The notes beneath the pieces are model-generated. The model had not been told where the DNA came from and did not search any database. It saw only the letters and a program-made list of their open reading frames with translations. From contig CALADQ010000011.1 of assembly GCA_937890765.1 (NCBI GenBank), positions 1 through 22,604 of the forward strand: a DNA stretch of 22,604 nt, in the 5' to 3' direction. Positions within the stretch are counted from its first letter, which is position 1, and every line of letters starts with the position of its first letter. This document shows, piece after piece, positions 6,262-14,578 of this stretch. The position numbers were made by a program, and so were the translations under genes. The DNA comes from an uncultured Candidatus Neoarthromitus sp. (lineage in GTDB: Bacteria > Bacillota > Clostridia > Clostridiales > Clostridiaceae).

Positions 6262-6289
6262 TTGTAAAAAATTGAAAAATATGTATAAT
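6262..6289 (+). promoter_or_regulatory. Sigma-A promoter of the first DUF4214 gene
   Basis: TTGTAA (6262-6267), 16 bases, TATAAT (6284-6289). The gene starts at 6333 with GGAGG at 6319-6323. Confidence 0.65.
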
Positions 6290-6313
6290 TAAATACATAT
6301 TCAAAATTTGAAT
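6281..6313. repeat. Two adjacent palindromes at the DUF4214 promoter and leader
   Basis: ATGTAT-N6-ATACAT (6281-6298) covers the -10 box. ATTCAAAATTTGAAT (6299-6313) is a 15-base odd palindrome immediately after it. Both lie between the promoter and the SD, where an operator or mRNA structure would act. Confidence 0.45.
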
Positions 6314-6332
6314 TTAATGGAGGAATTATCTT

Positions 6333-7151
6333 ATGAAATCGAATTTATTAAAAAAGATTATAGCATCCGCAGTTGTGGTTTCTTTGACATTTTCAGTTGG
6401 AAGTGGACTTTTAAATAAACCAGAAATTGTACAAGCTGATGATTTTGATGATGATAAAAAAATATTTAAAGGAAGTATTTCAATTGATGGAACAACAACT
6501 CATATGGGACGTAAAGCTGTCAGTGTAACAATACCTAAGGGAATGAAAATTAAAGATGTAGATGTTGAGAACGAACCACATGATGATATTGAAGATGTGA
6601 TTGTTGGTGGAAAAGTTATAATTTATGGTCTAAGAGATGGAATGACTTATAGAAATCTTGTTTTGGTTTTGGAAGATTTTAACGATGTAGAATATAGGTA
6701 CAATATTAATCAATTCATTGTTAAAGGAAACAATATAACTCAAGGTGGAACAGTTGCATCTACTGCTAATACAAAAAGAATTTCTGATTATTTAAAAAAT
6801 GTTTACAAAAATGTTTTTGGAAGAGAAATTGATGGACAAGGTTTAAATTATTGGACGCAAAAACTTTCAAGTGGAGAAATAGAACTTGAAGATTTCTTTA
6901 AGAATTTATTGTCTGAGTCTGAGTTTATGCAAGTTGCTCCGAAAGTTGAAGATAAAATTAAAAAATTATATGCAGGAATATTTCAACGTGAGGCAGATAA
7001 GGGAGGTCTAGATTTTTGGACTGTTAAGTATAAGCAAGAACTAAGAGAAGAGGGAAATGAAAGAGAAGCATTGAGAGATGTTATTGATGAAATGACTGAT
7101 GGACAAGAGTTTAAACAACTTTTGATTAAACTTGGTTTAAATAATGATTAA
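6333..7151 (+). CDS. Secreted DUF4214-domain protein, paralogue 1 (272 aa)
   Basis: A Sec signal peptide is clear: KKIIASAVVVSLTFSVGSGL with probable cleavage after VQA (residue 35). An acidic spacer precedes a small beta-rich domain (about 45-132; FKGSISIDGT, IYGLRDGMTYRNLVL). After a Gly/Thr linker, a DUF4214 region has two half-repeats: about 152-199 (YLKNVYKNVFGREIDGQGLNYW through SESEF) and about 204-261 (ALRDVIDEMTDGQEF at its end). DUF4214 is found in bacterial surface and S-layer-type proteins; its biochemical role is not settled. No LPxTG anchor or TM tail is present, so the protein is probably released or bound non-covalently. Gene 7301-8221 is a close tandem paralogue. Confidence 0.8.
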   Translation: MKSNLLKKIIASAVVVSLTFSVGSGLLNKPEIVQADDFDDDKKIFKGSISIDGTTTHMGRKAVSVTIPKGMKIKDVDVENEPHDDIEDVIVGGKVIIYGLRDGMTYRNLVLVLEDFNDVEYRYNINQFIVKGNNITQGGTVASTANTKRISDYLKNVYKNVFGREIDGQGLNYWTQKLSSGEIELEDFFKNLLSESEFMQVAPKVEDKIKKLYAGIFQREADKGGLDFWTVKYKQELREEGNEREALRDVIDEMTDGQEFKQLLIKLGLNND

Positions 7152-7300
7152 AAAATTTTTATCTTTAAATTAAACAAAAAAGTTAAACAACCTAGTTTGA
7201 ATTTACGAAACTTACTTATGAGTAAAAAAATTATAATTTACAAAGTTTTATATTTTAAAATGTATGAAATAGATTATTTGAAAAGTAAGGTGATATTTTT

Positions 7301-8221
7301 ATGAAATCAAGTTTTTTGAAAAAAATAATAGCGTCTGGAGTTGTGTTTTCTTTAACACTTTGCATTGGAATGGGATTGTCTAAACAAAATGTTGCTCAAT
7401 CTTATGATTGGGATGATTATTACGATGATTATTATGAAAATTATTACGGGCATGATTATGATGACTTCGGTTATGATTATTATGACGTTGAAATTTTTAA
7501 AGGAAATATTTCTGTAGTTGGAACAACAAATTATTTTGGTAGGCCGGCTGTACAGTTAGATATCCCAAAAGGAATGAGAATTAAAGATATTGATGTTGAT
7601 AATGAGCCACACGATCATATAGATGAAGCTATAGTTGGAAATAAAATTGTGATTTATGGTTTGAGAAATGGACGAACTTACAGAAATTTAATTTTAAAGA
7701 TTGAAGATTTTTCAGGAATTGAATACAAATATGTAATTAATCCATTTACGGTTGGAGGTTCTCTTGAAAATTTTGAAGGAAATAACGGAGTAGTTGCTCC
7801 ACAAATTCCAAATTTTCCAAATGTTAATAATGCAAATGTATCAGAATTAAATTCTTATTTGAAAAATGTTTATAGGAATGTGTTTAATAGAGAAGTGGAT
7901 AATAGTGGTTTACAATATTGGAGTAACAGTTTAGCTAGTGGACAAATTGAGCTAGAAGATTTTTTCAAAAATTTATTATCTGAATCTGAATTTATGCAAG
8001 TTGCACCACAAGTTGAAGATAAAATTAGAAAGCTTTATAGAGGAATATTTCAACGAGAAGCTGATGAGAATGGTTTCAGATTTTGGGTTAATAGATATAA
8101 ACAAGAGTTAATTGATGAACATGGAAATACGAGAGAAGCATTGAGAGATGTTATTGACGAAATGACAGATGGGCAAGAATTTAGAGAATTATTGTTTAAA
8201 CTTGGTTTAAGATTAGATTAA
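7301..8221 (+). CDS. Secreted DUF4214-domain protein, paralogue 2, with Tyr/Asp-rich segment (306 aa)
   Basis: It has the same plan as the preceding gene: signal peptide (KKIIASGVVFSLTLCIGMG, cleavage near residue 34), beta domain (about 66-150; IYGLRNGRTYRNLIL), an Asn/Pro linker and a two-part DUF4214 region (about 186-295). The nearly identical IELEDFFKNLLSESEFMQVA and RDVIDEMTDGQEF segments show tandem duplication. The main difference is a stretch at residues 35-63 in which 21 of 29 residues are Tyr or Asp; the paralogue has only a short DDFDDD there. The SD AAGGTGA precedes ATG 7301. The 149-base gap before it holds a TATAAT (7232-7237) without a good -35 box. A terminator follows closely. 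Confidence 0.8.
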   Translation: MKSSFLKKIIASGVVFSLTLCIGMGLSKQNVAQSYDWDDYYDDYYENYYGHDYDDFGYDYYDVEIFKGNISVVGTTNYFGRPAVQLDIPKGMRIKDIDVDNEPHDHIDEAIVGNKIVIYGLRNGRTYRNLILKIEDFSGIEYKYVINPFTVGGSLENFEGNNGVVAPQIPNFPNVNNANVSELNSYLKNVYRNVFNREVDNSGLQYWSNSLASGQIELEDFFKNLLSESEFMQVAPQVEDKIRKLYRGIFQREADENGFRFWVNRYKQELIDEHGNTREALRDVIDEMTDGQEFRELLFKLGLRLD

Positions 8222-8223
8222 TT

Positions 8224-8252
8224 AAGAGAAGGAGTTTATCCTTCTCTTTTTA
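8224..8252 (+). terminator. Rho-independent terminator after DUF4214 paralogue 2
   Basis: AAGAGAAGGA (8224-8233) pairs with TCCTTCTCTT (8239-8248) around GTTTA, followed by a T tract. Confidence 0.9.
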
Positions 8253-8255
8253 TTT

Positions 8256-8284
8256 TTGACAATTTTTATCATTAATTTTATAAT
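8256..8284 (+). promoter_or_regulatory. Consensus sigma-A promoter of the Gly/Ser-rich protein gene
   Basis: TTGACA (8256-8261), 17 bases, TATAAT (8279-8284): an exact consensus match beginning four bases after the preceding terminator. It implies a strong promoter and an mRNA leader of about 110 bases. Confidence 0.8.
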
Positions 8285-8347
8285 ATTGTTAACAAACTTT
8301 TAAATTTGTATTGATTTTGTAACATTTTTGAGTTAGACTTAAGAAAA

Positions 8348-8378
8348 ATATTTTCGAAAATATAGCTAAAAATTTTAG
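8348..8378. repeat. Two palindromes in the leader of the Gly/Ser-rich gene
   Basis: ATATTTTCGAAAATAT (8348-8363) is a perfect 16-base palindrome. CTAAAAATTTTAG (8366-8378) is a 13-base odd palindrome three bases later. They sit in the transcribed leader about 25-55 bases before the start codon and could be an operator or affect mRNA structure. Confidence 0.45.
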
Positions 8379-8403
8379 AATGATTTAAAAGGGAGATGGA
8401 AAA

Positions 8404-9459
8404 ATGGTAAACAAGTTTAGAAAAGTTAAAATGATGAATAGTTGTTATACTTTTTTAACTGTTACAGCATGTGCGGTTTTGTACATGTCTAAAGATGCTA
8501 AAGCTATGATTGGAGGTGGAAGAAATGTTGGAAAAGTGGGCGCTAGAGTACAGAGTCTAGCTGGAGCATTTGGGGGAGTTAAGTCTAGCACTATAAACTA
8601 TGGCTCAATTGGTCAGCCTAGGACTGGATCTAATCATATAAATTATTTAGATGTATTAAGACCTTCTACAGGAACATTAGATGGGGGAAGTAGATTACCA
8701 CAAACAGGTTCAACTGGAACAGGTGGTTTCTCTTCAGGATTAACAGGTATCCGTGGAACTTCAAATTTAACTTCAAGTGTTAAATTAAACGTAGGAGGTG
8801 AGGGTACGCAATTTGCAACAAGTAAGATGAGTACTCAAACAGGAGGAAGCGGAACAGGAGGACTTGGTGCAACAGTAACTTCGAAAGGAATTGGAGCAGG
8901 GACTTCATCGAGTTCTAGATTAACAGGTACGTCTTCATCTTCAGTAAGAACAATGATATATACAAGTACTGGTTCAAGTTCATCTTCATCAACAATAGGT
9001 GGGGGAGCAAAAGGTGGAGTTGGTTCAAGAGTAAATTATGATTTATATGGTGTTAATGGTGGCGATAATAATACACATACTAATGTTGTGTTAAGTGGTT
9101 CAAGAGTAAATTTCGATATTTATGATTCATCAAGTTCAAGTGGTGATAGAAACACTTTAGGAAGAAGGAGGGTGTCTTATACATCTAGTAAAGGAAATCT
9201 TTTTGGTGGCAAAAGATATACATCGACTTTAAGGATTGACATTAAAAATGAAGGTGGAAAAGCTGTTGCTACAAAAGTAATAGTATCAGATATTGATTAT
9301 GATACGGTGGATGTACCACCAAAATATAAGGGATATGTAGATAAAGGATATGGTGAGGCTGATGAAGATTTAACTCAAGCAATGAAAGATTTAGAAGATG
9401 CTATTCGAGATGCTGGTAACTTAATAAAACCAAAAGGTATTCAAGCACCCAAATCATAA
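8404..9459 (+). CDS. Secreted Gly/Ser/Thr-rich low-complexity protein with internal LPQTG (351 aa)
   Basis: The N-terminus is basic then hydrophobic (SCYTFLTVTACAVLYMS) with probable signal-peptidase cleavage after DAKA (residue 34). Residues about 36-265 are dominated by Gly, Ser and Thr, with an internal near-repeat GSRVNYDLYG/GSRVNFDIYD. The rest, 270-351, is more globular and ends in an acidic helix (EDLTQAMKDLEDAIRD) and a basic tail. LPQTG occurs at residues 98-102 (8695-8709), far from the C-terminus, with no hydrophobic or basic sorting tail. Composition suggests a flexible surface or matrix protein. GGGAG lies eight bases before the ATG; promoter and terminator show it is monocistronic. 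I do not recognise a family. Confidence 0.65.
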   Translation: MVNKFRKVKMMNSCYTFLTVTACAVLYMSKDAKAMIGGGRNVGKVGARVQSLAGAFGGVKSSTINYGSIGQPRTGSNHINYLDVLRPSTGTLDGGSRLPQTGSTGTGGFSSGLTGIRGTSNLTSSVKLNVGGEGTQFATSKMSTQTGGSGTGGLGATVTSKGIGAGTSSSSRLTGTSSSSVRTMIYTSTGSSSSSSTIGGGAKGGVGSRVNYDLYGVNGGDNNTHTNVVLSGSRVNFDIYDSSSSSGDRNTLGRRRVSYTSSKGNLFGGKRYTSTLRIDIKNEGGKAVATKVIVSDIDYDTVDVPPKYKGYVDKGYGEADEDLTQAMKDLEDAIRDAGNLIKPKGIQAPKS

Positions 9460-9472
9460 TTTTAGTTTTTTT

Positions 9473-9504
9473 AAATAAGACATTTCTAAATGTCTTATTT
9501 TTTT
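9473..9504 (+). terminator. Rho-independent terminator after the Gly/Ser-rich gene
   Basis: AAATAAGACATTT and AAATGTCTTATTT form a long stem with a very short loop, running into a T tract. Confidence 0.85.
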
Positions 9505-9516
9505 ATGTGCAAATTT

Positions 9517-9554
9517 TTGTAATATATTACATATAAAGTAATAATATATTACAA
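9517..9554. promoter_or_regulatory. Large nested palindromic site upstream of the 677-aa surface protein
   Basis: TTGTAATATATTA (9517-9529) and TAATATATTACAA (9542-9554) are exact 13-base complements with a 12-base spacer. Each arm also contains an internal palindrome (GTAATATATTAC at 9519-9530). TTGTAA can serve as a -35 box with TAATAA at 9539-9544 as -10 (16-base spacing), so a repressor dimer bound to both arms would cover the promoter. Confidence 0.55.
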
Positions 9555-9609
9555 AAAAGTTAATTAATATTTTTAAAATACAGATATATCTAAATTGGAG
9601 GATATCATT

Positions 9610-11643
9610 ATGAATATAAAAAAAATATCGTTAGCACTATTAATAGCTTTAGGCTTAAATGTCATGTCTACTACTTTTGACAATTCCCAAAATCACATTA
9701 AAGTTATGGCGCAAGACAAAATACAAACTAAAATTTTGAAAGAGTTCAACGCAGATTATTTAGAATTTTCATTAAAAAATATTGATAATAGCAAAAATCA
9801 AATTGAACTAACATTAAATCACAATATGTTTTCTTCAGGTGATAAAATTTCGAAAATATATTTCCCTAAAAATTTTTTCCAATCTCATAAAAATGAAAAA
9901 TTCAATGGCGAAATTAAGTTTAGCATAAATGGAAATAATATTTTGCTCGATAACGTTTATTTAGATGGCGTTTATACATTTGATGTTTTAATAGATAGGG
10001 CAAACAACAAACAAGAAACTTACAGAATTTCATTTGAAAAAATTGGAGGTGTAAATAATTTTGAAGCAAATATAGTTGGAGATAATTCCACAATAAAAAT
10101 TCTAAATCCTAAAGTCGATGGTGTTGAAATAAATTCTGGAATTTTTAATTTGTACGATAGCTATAAAGGCGGAGTTCCCGTTGAAAGTTTGGATTTTGCA
10201 ACAAAAAATGAATTGCCAACGAACAATTTGACTTTTGGAAAAACTTATTATCTTGGATTTAAAAAAGACATTAATTCAAATGAACATTTTTCAAAAATTC
10301 CATTTTGCATTTTAGAAAACAATTCTTCAAATTCAGCTCACAAATACGAAGTTATTTCTCCAGTTGTAAATGTTCTTGAATCAAAACAAGATGGTTCTGT
10401 TGTGGTCGAAATAAAATTCCCTAACAAATTTTCAATAAACAATTCCAGTTTTGAAGAAATAAATTTTGGTGGAATAAAATTATCTTCAAAAGAAATTTCA
10501 AATAATAACAATTCTATAAAATTTACCGTTAAATCTCCTAAAAAAACATTTGTAAATGGATACGAAGGATACGAGTACAATTTTAAAATTAAAAATCCAT
10601 TTTCACCAAAACAAATTATTTCTTTTGAAGGATTCTCAACACAAAATTCTTTAACTCCATTTTTGCCAAATGATAAAGGTTGGTTCACAAAATCAAACAA
10701 CAATGAATTTTTATATCATACAAATTTTCCAAAAAATAATTATGTTGCGGACATCTCTTCATCAAATGATTTTGATAAAAGCATAAGCTTAACAAAACCT
10801 ATCGATTCAGTTGTTAGAGTTAATAAATTTGAAAACGAAAATATTTATGCAATAAAAATTCAACCTAAAGGTTCAAATGTTTGGTACACATCTACCATGA
10901 AATTCAAAGATTCATCAACTAACGAAACAACTTCAGGAACTTCCGTTGGAAACGTAAATATTTCTACAGATAAAAATAATTTAAAATATGGCTCAAGTTC
11001 AATCACATTAACATTGCCAAATGGATTTGGACACGACACAACAAAAAAACCAATTTTAGTTGGATTGAGTTACGTTGATAATAATGGAAATTTAATTAAA
11101 GAAGACGGTGGAAATTTTTCAAACGTATCGTCAAGATTTGAGGGAATGAATTTAATTGTTGAAGGTCTTGTTCCTGAAAAAGAATATAAAGAAATGTTAG
11201 TTAATTACACAGATAAAGATGGTTCAGTTAGAACTTTGGTTCTTAACGACATTAAAATTCCAAATACAACAAGACTTGAAAATTATTTAAACAATTTTTA
11301 TAAAGTTGTGTTTGCACGTCCAGCTGATGAAGCAGGATATCATTTTCATTTAAACCAATTGAAAAACAAACAAATTTCGTTGAGAAAATTTTTGTTAAAC
11401 ATGCTATCTGAAAAAGAATTTATAGAGCGTTATAAAACTACAGAATCAAAAGTTGAAGCTTTGTATAATGGAATATTTTTCAGAACTTCAGATTGGGAAG
11501 GAAAATTATTTTGGATTGATGAATATAAAAAAGCTGTACAACTTTATGGTTCAGAATCACAAGCTCTATACAAAACAGTTGATAGAATTATAAATGAAAA
11601 AGAATTGAAAGAATTAGCTGAGCAAATGAACGTGCTTTGGTAA
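9610..11643 (+). CDS. Large secreted protein with C-terminal DUF4214 (677 aa)
   Basis: ATG 9610 is preferred over the in-frame TTG at 9595 because GGAGG (9597-9601) lies eight bases before it and would be inside the longer frame. A signal peptide (KKISLALLIALGLNVMS, cleavage near VMA) leads a long region of beta-rich, Asn/Lys-rich sequence (about 40-440) that I do not recognise. A beta domain at about 450-550 (YGSSSITLTLPNGFG, EGLVPEKEYKEMLV) resembles the one in the two smaller DUF4214 proteins. DUF4214 fills about 556-676, again in two halves (NYLNNFYKVVFARPADEAGY; SKVEALYNGIFFRTSDW). There is no sortase motif. The three proteins probably share a surface process. Confidence 0.75.
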   Translation: MNIKKISLALLIALGLNVMSTTFDNSQNHIKVMAQDKIQTKILKEFNADYLEFSLKNIDNSKNQIELTLNHNMFSSGDKISKIYFPKNFFQSHKNEKFNGEIKFSINGNNILLDNVYLDGVYTFDVLIDRANNKQETYRISFEKIGGVNNFEANIVGDNSTIKILNPKVDGVEINSGIFNLYDSYKGGVPVESLDFATKNELPTNNLTFGKTYYLGFKKDINSNEHFSKIPFCILENNSSNSAHKYEVISPVVNVLESKQDGSVVVEIKFPNKFSINNSSFEEINFGGIKLSSKEISNNNNSIKFTVKSPKKTFVNGYEGYEYNFKIKNPFSPKQIISFEGFSTQNSLTPFLPNDKGWFTKSNNNEFLYHTNFPKNNYVADISSSNDFDKSISLTKPIDSVVRVNKFENENIYAIKIQPKGSNVWYTSTMKFKDSSTNETTSGTSVGNVNISTDKNNLKYGSSSITLTLPNGFGHDTTKKPILVGLSYVDNNGNLIKEDGGNFSNVSSRFEGMNLIVEGLVPEKEYKEMLVNYTDKDGSVRTLVLNDIKIPNTTRLENYLNNFYKVVFARPADEAGYHFHLNQLKNKQISLRKFLLNMLSEKEFIERYKTTESKVEALYNGIFFRTSDWEGKLFWIDEYKKAVQLYGSESQALYKTVDRIINEKELKELAEQMNVLW

Positions 11644-11665
11644 AAATTTTTTCAAAAACAATAAT

Positions 11666-11701
11666 GCAAGTTTCTTTTTGAAGAAGCTTGCTATTTTTTT
11701 G
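11666..11701 (+). terminator. Rho-independent terminator after the large DUF4214 gene
   Basis: GCAAGTTTCTT (11666-11676) pairs with AAGAAGCTTGC (11681-11691), one G-T wobble, TTTG loop, then a run of T. Confidence 0.85.
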
Positions 11702-11722
11702 TTAAAAAATCAAATTTAATTA

Positions 11723-11731
11723 TGATAAAAT
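11723..11731 (+). promoter_or_regulatory. Possible extended -10 promoter of the LevR-type gene
   Basis: TGATAAAAT is an extended -10 element. No -35 box at proper distance is evident; TTGTTA at 11699-11704 is 21 bases away. Transcription may be weak or factor-dependent. Confidence 0.35.
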
Positions 11732-11779
11732 AATTTTCAAAGATTGAATTTTAATTCGAAACATTTTTAGGGGGATACA

Positions 11780-14428
11780 ATGAAATCGAATAAGGATTTG
11801 ATTTTAGATTTTATCAGGGAAAGTTCACAAAATAATATTACTAGAAAATTTACAACAAAAGAAATTTCACAAAAGTTTGGTATGCAAAGAACAAACGTCA
11901 GCACTATTTTAAATCTTTTAGTTAAAGAGGGGAAAATTGAAAAAATTTCAGGTCGTCCCGTAAAATATAGTTTTTTGGTGAGTCTTTCAGACAAAAAGGA
12001 AGAGTCTTGTTTTAAAAAATTAATTGGGCACGATGGAAGTTTAAAAAAATCTATACAATTGGCAAAGGCGGTTATTTTATATCCAGAGCATGAACTTTCT
12101 GTTTTGATTTCAGGTGAAAGCGGAACGGGAAAAAGTTTTTTCGCATCGCTCATGTATGAATTTGCAATTGAAAATAAAATTTTTAATAAAGATGCTCCAT
12201 TTGTTAAATTTAATTGTAGATATTACGACGGTTTAGTTGATATTTATGAACGTTTATTTGGAAATGAAGATTCACAAAATAATTGTGTTTTTCAAAAAGC
12301 CAAAGGTGGAATTTTATTTATAGACCACATAGATTTGTTGCCTTCAAATGTTTGTGATAAACTTTTTGAAATAGTTGAAAATGAAAAAAGAGAATATAAA
12401 GATACGATGATAATATGTGCAACGAACAATAATAATTTGAAAAAAACTCTTGTAGAAGCTTATTCTGCAAAATTTTCAGTTTGTATTGAATTGCCATCGT
12501 TGAATATGAGAAAAATTGAAGAAAGACTTGAATTGGCAAAAAAATTTTTCATAAAAGAATCTTTGCGTATGAAAAAATCTATAAAAATTAATTCTGAATT
12601 ATTAAGGTGCATTTTGCTTTACAGATGTGAGCACAACGTAAAACAATTAATGTCCGATATAAAATTAGGATGTGCCAATTCCTATGTACGACAATTTAAC
12701 AAAGGTCTTGACGAATTGTATATTCACATAGATGATTTTCCTGGATACGTAAAAAAGGGATTTCTCCATTATAAAAATTGTGAAGAGCAAATCGCGGAAA
12801 TAATTCCACAAAATTGTTCTTACACTTTTTCAGGAGAAAATATAGAGAAAGTTGAATACATAGATTTTTTCAAAAGTGATGCAATAGAAAATGTTTATGA
12901 TTTTATTAATAAAAAAGTTGAAGAATTAAAAAATCGAGGAATAAACGATAAATATATAAACATTATACTTAGTTCGGATTTGCAAAGTTATTTTAGATTA
13001 TTAAAACGTAAAATGTCAGGAAAAAATATAGACAAAAATTCAATTTCCAAAATAGTCGATTTGAGAATAGTTTCTATGGTTGATAAATTTTTAAATGACG
13101 CCTCAGAAAATTTTGGAAGAGTTTATTCAGAATCTGTATTTTATGGATTGTGTCTTCATTTGTCATCAACAGTTGAAAGAGCAAATCGCAACCCACATCT
13201 TTCGAATGAACAAATTATGGAAATAATACAAAAGCACGAACAAGAATATTCTTTGAGCAGTAATTTTGTACATTTAATCGAAAGTGAATTTGAAATAAAA
13301 TTGCCTATTGATGAAATCGTTTTTATAACAATGTTTATTTTGGAAGATAACTTAAACGAAGAAGAAAATAAAAAACCAGTTGTGTTAATTGCATCGCATG
13401 GAGAATCAACGGCATCATCTATCGCCGAAGTTGTAAACGCTCTTGTAAAAAATGAAAATACATATTCTTTTGATTTATCTTTAAGCAAAGACATGAGCAA
13501 AGCTTATGATGAACTTAAAAATATTTTTTTGGAAATAGACAATGGAAAAGGAATTTTATTTTTGTATGACATGGGTTCATTAAAAACAATGGCCGAAATG
13601 ATTTCTCAAGAAACGGGAATCAAAATACGTACAATAAATATGTCTGGAACTCTTTTAGCTATAGAGTGTAGCAGAAAAGCTAACGTTTCAGAAAATTTAG
13701 ACGAGTTGTTCAGTACAATAAAGAAATATGATTTTAATTTTTATAATGAATACAAAAGAGATAAATGTAAAATGAAATTAATCATAACATTGTGTATGAG
13801 TGGAAGTGGTGGAGCAGTTCAAATAAAAAAGTATTTAGAAAACAATTTAACTTTGGATGGAATTGAAATACTTCCATTAGCTGTAAGTGATAAAAATGTT
13901 TTGATTGCCGAAATAAATCGCTTGAAAAAAATTTATGAAATACAATGCGTAATAGGAACATATGATCCAAAATTACATGGAATTTTATTTATTCCAATAT
14001 CAAAACTATTTGAAACTCCAAAAGATAAATTGGAAATAATGTTGTGCTTAAATGGGAGAGAGCAAGATGAATTTTCATTTAAAATAGATTTTAATGAGAT
14101 TTATAATTATCTAAGTGAAAGTTTTAATGATTTTGATATAAATTGGCTTAGGAAAAATCTACCTAAATTAATAAATAAAATTAAGAAAAGAGTAAATGGA
14201 TTAGTCAAAGATCAGGAATTGGGATTATTACTTCACATCGCGTGTAGTATATATTCAATAGTTAATAAAGAAGATATAAGGAAGAATCCAAAAAGAAATT
14301 TAATATTAAATAAGAACAAACGTTTATATAATGACTTAAAAGAATTTTTAATTCCTTTTGAGGAATATTATTGCATAAATTTTTCTGATGATGAATTAGC
14401 AAACATAATAAGCATAGTAAAAAAATAA
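11780..14428 (+). CDS. LevR-architecture PTS-controlled activator lacking sigma-54 contact motif (882 aa)
   Basis: Domains in order: wHTH (about 1-65), AAA+ (about 80-320, Walker A GESGTGKS at 112-119), PRD1 (about 425-525), EIIA-Man-like (about 533-655, His540 in IASHGES), EIIB-Gat-like (about 665-760, Cys672 in TLCMSGSGG) and PRD2 (about 770-882, His819 in LLLHIA). This is the LevR/ManR plan, in which PTS phosphorylation of PRD histidines tunes activity. Two departures matter. The segment after RLFG reads NEDSQNNCVFQKAKGG, so the GAFTGA loop that contacts sigma-54 is gone. Walker B is LFIDHID, with His183 in place of the usual Glu. PRD1 keeps His460 but has Phe519 where a second His is common. 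The start has GGGGGA five bases upstream. It probably controls the following PTS operon, but by a non-classical mechanism. Confidence 0.85.
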   Translation: MKSNKDLILDFIRESSQNNITRKFTTKEISQKFGMQRTNVSTILNLLVKEGKIEKISGRPVKYSFLVSLSDKKEESCFKKLIGHDGSLKKSIQLAKAVILYPEHELSVLISGESGTGKSFFASLMYEFAIENKIFNKDAPFVKFNCRYYDGLVDIYERLFGNEDSQNNCVFQKAKGGILFIDHIDLLPSNVCDKLFEIVENEKREYKDTMIICATNNNNLKKTLVEAYSAKFSVCIELPSLNMRKIEERLELAKKFFIKESLRMKKSIKINSELLRCILLYRCEHNVKQLMSDIKLGCANSYVRQFNKGLDELYIHIDDFPGYVKKGFLHYKNCEEQIAEIIPQNCSYTFSGENIEKVEYIDFFKSDAIENVYDFINKKVEELKNRGINDKYINIILSSDLQSYFRLLKRKMSGKNIDKNSISKIVDLRIVSMVDKFLNDASENFGRVYSESVFYGLCLHLSSTVERANRNPHLSNEQIMEIIQKHEQEYSLSSNFVHLIESEFEIKLPIDEIVFITMFILEDNLNEEENKKPVVLIASHGESTASSIAEVVNALVKNENTYSFDLSLSKDMSKAYDELKNIFLEIDNGKGILFLYDMGSLKTMAEMISQETGIKIRTINMSGTLLAIECSRKANVSENLDELFSTIKKYDFNFYNEYKRDKCKMKLIITLCMSGSGGAVQIKKYLENNLTLDGIEILPLAVSDKNVLIAEINRLKKIYEIQCVIGTYDPKLHGILFIPISKLFETPKDKLEIMLCLNGREQDEFSFKIDFNEIYNYLSESFNDFDINWLRKNLPKLINKIKKRVNGLVKDQELGLLLHIACSIYSIVNKEDIRKNPKRNLILNKNKRLYNDLKEFLIPFEEYYCINFSDDELANIISIVKK

Positions 14429-14438
14429 ATTGAGCAAT

Positions 14439-14485
14439 AACAAGTTGTAATTTTTAAAATTCGAATTACAACTTGTTTTATTTTA
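14439..14485 (+). terminator. Rho-independent terminator after the LevR-type gene
   Basis: AACAAGTTGTAATT (14439-14452) and AATTACAACTTGTT (14464-14477) form a 14-bp stem with an 11-base loop, followed by a T-rich tail. It separates the regulator from the PTS operon. Confidence 0.85.
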
Positions 14486-14578
14486 TATTTTAAAATAGTG
14501 TATAACGACATTTTACAAAAACTTTAACTAACTGATTAATTTTTAAATTTAAGCTGATTTTCAAATAAAAAAATGTAT

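Noticed and set aside
9595..9609. TTG start for the large DUF4214 protein
   Set aside because: It would place the SD GGAGG inside the coding region and add residues before a normal signal peptide.
10338..10703. Long minus-strand frame inside the 677-aa surface protein
   Set aside because: It is antisense to a clear coding region, has no SD, and has no recognisable protein features. The same holds for the minus-strand frames at 11767-12153 and 13156-13500.
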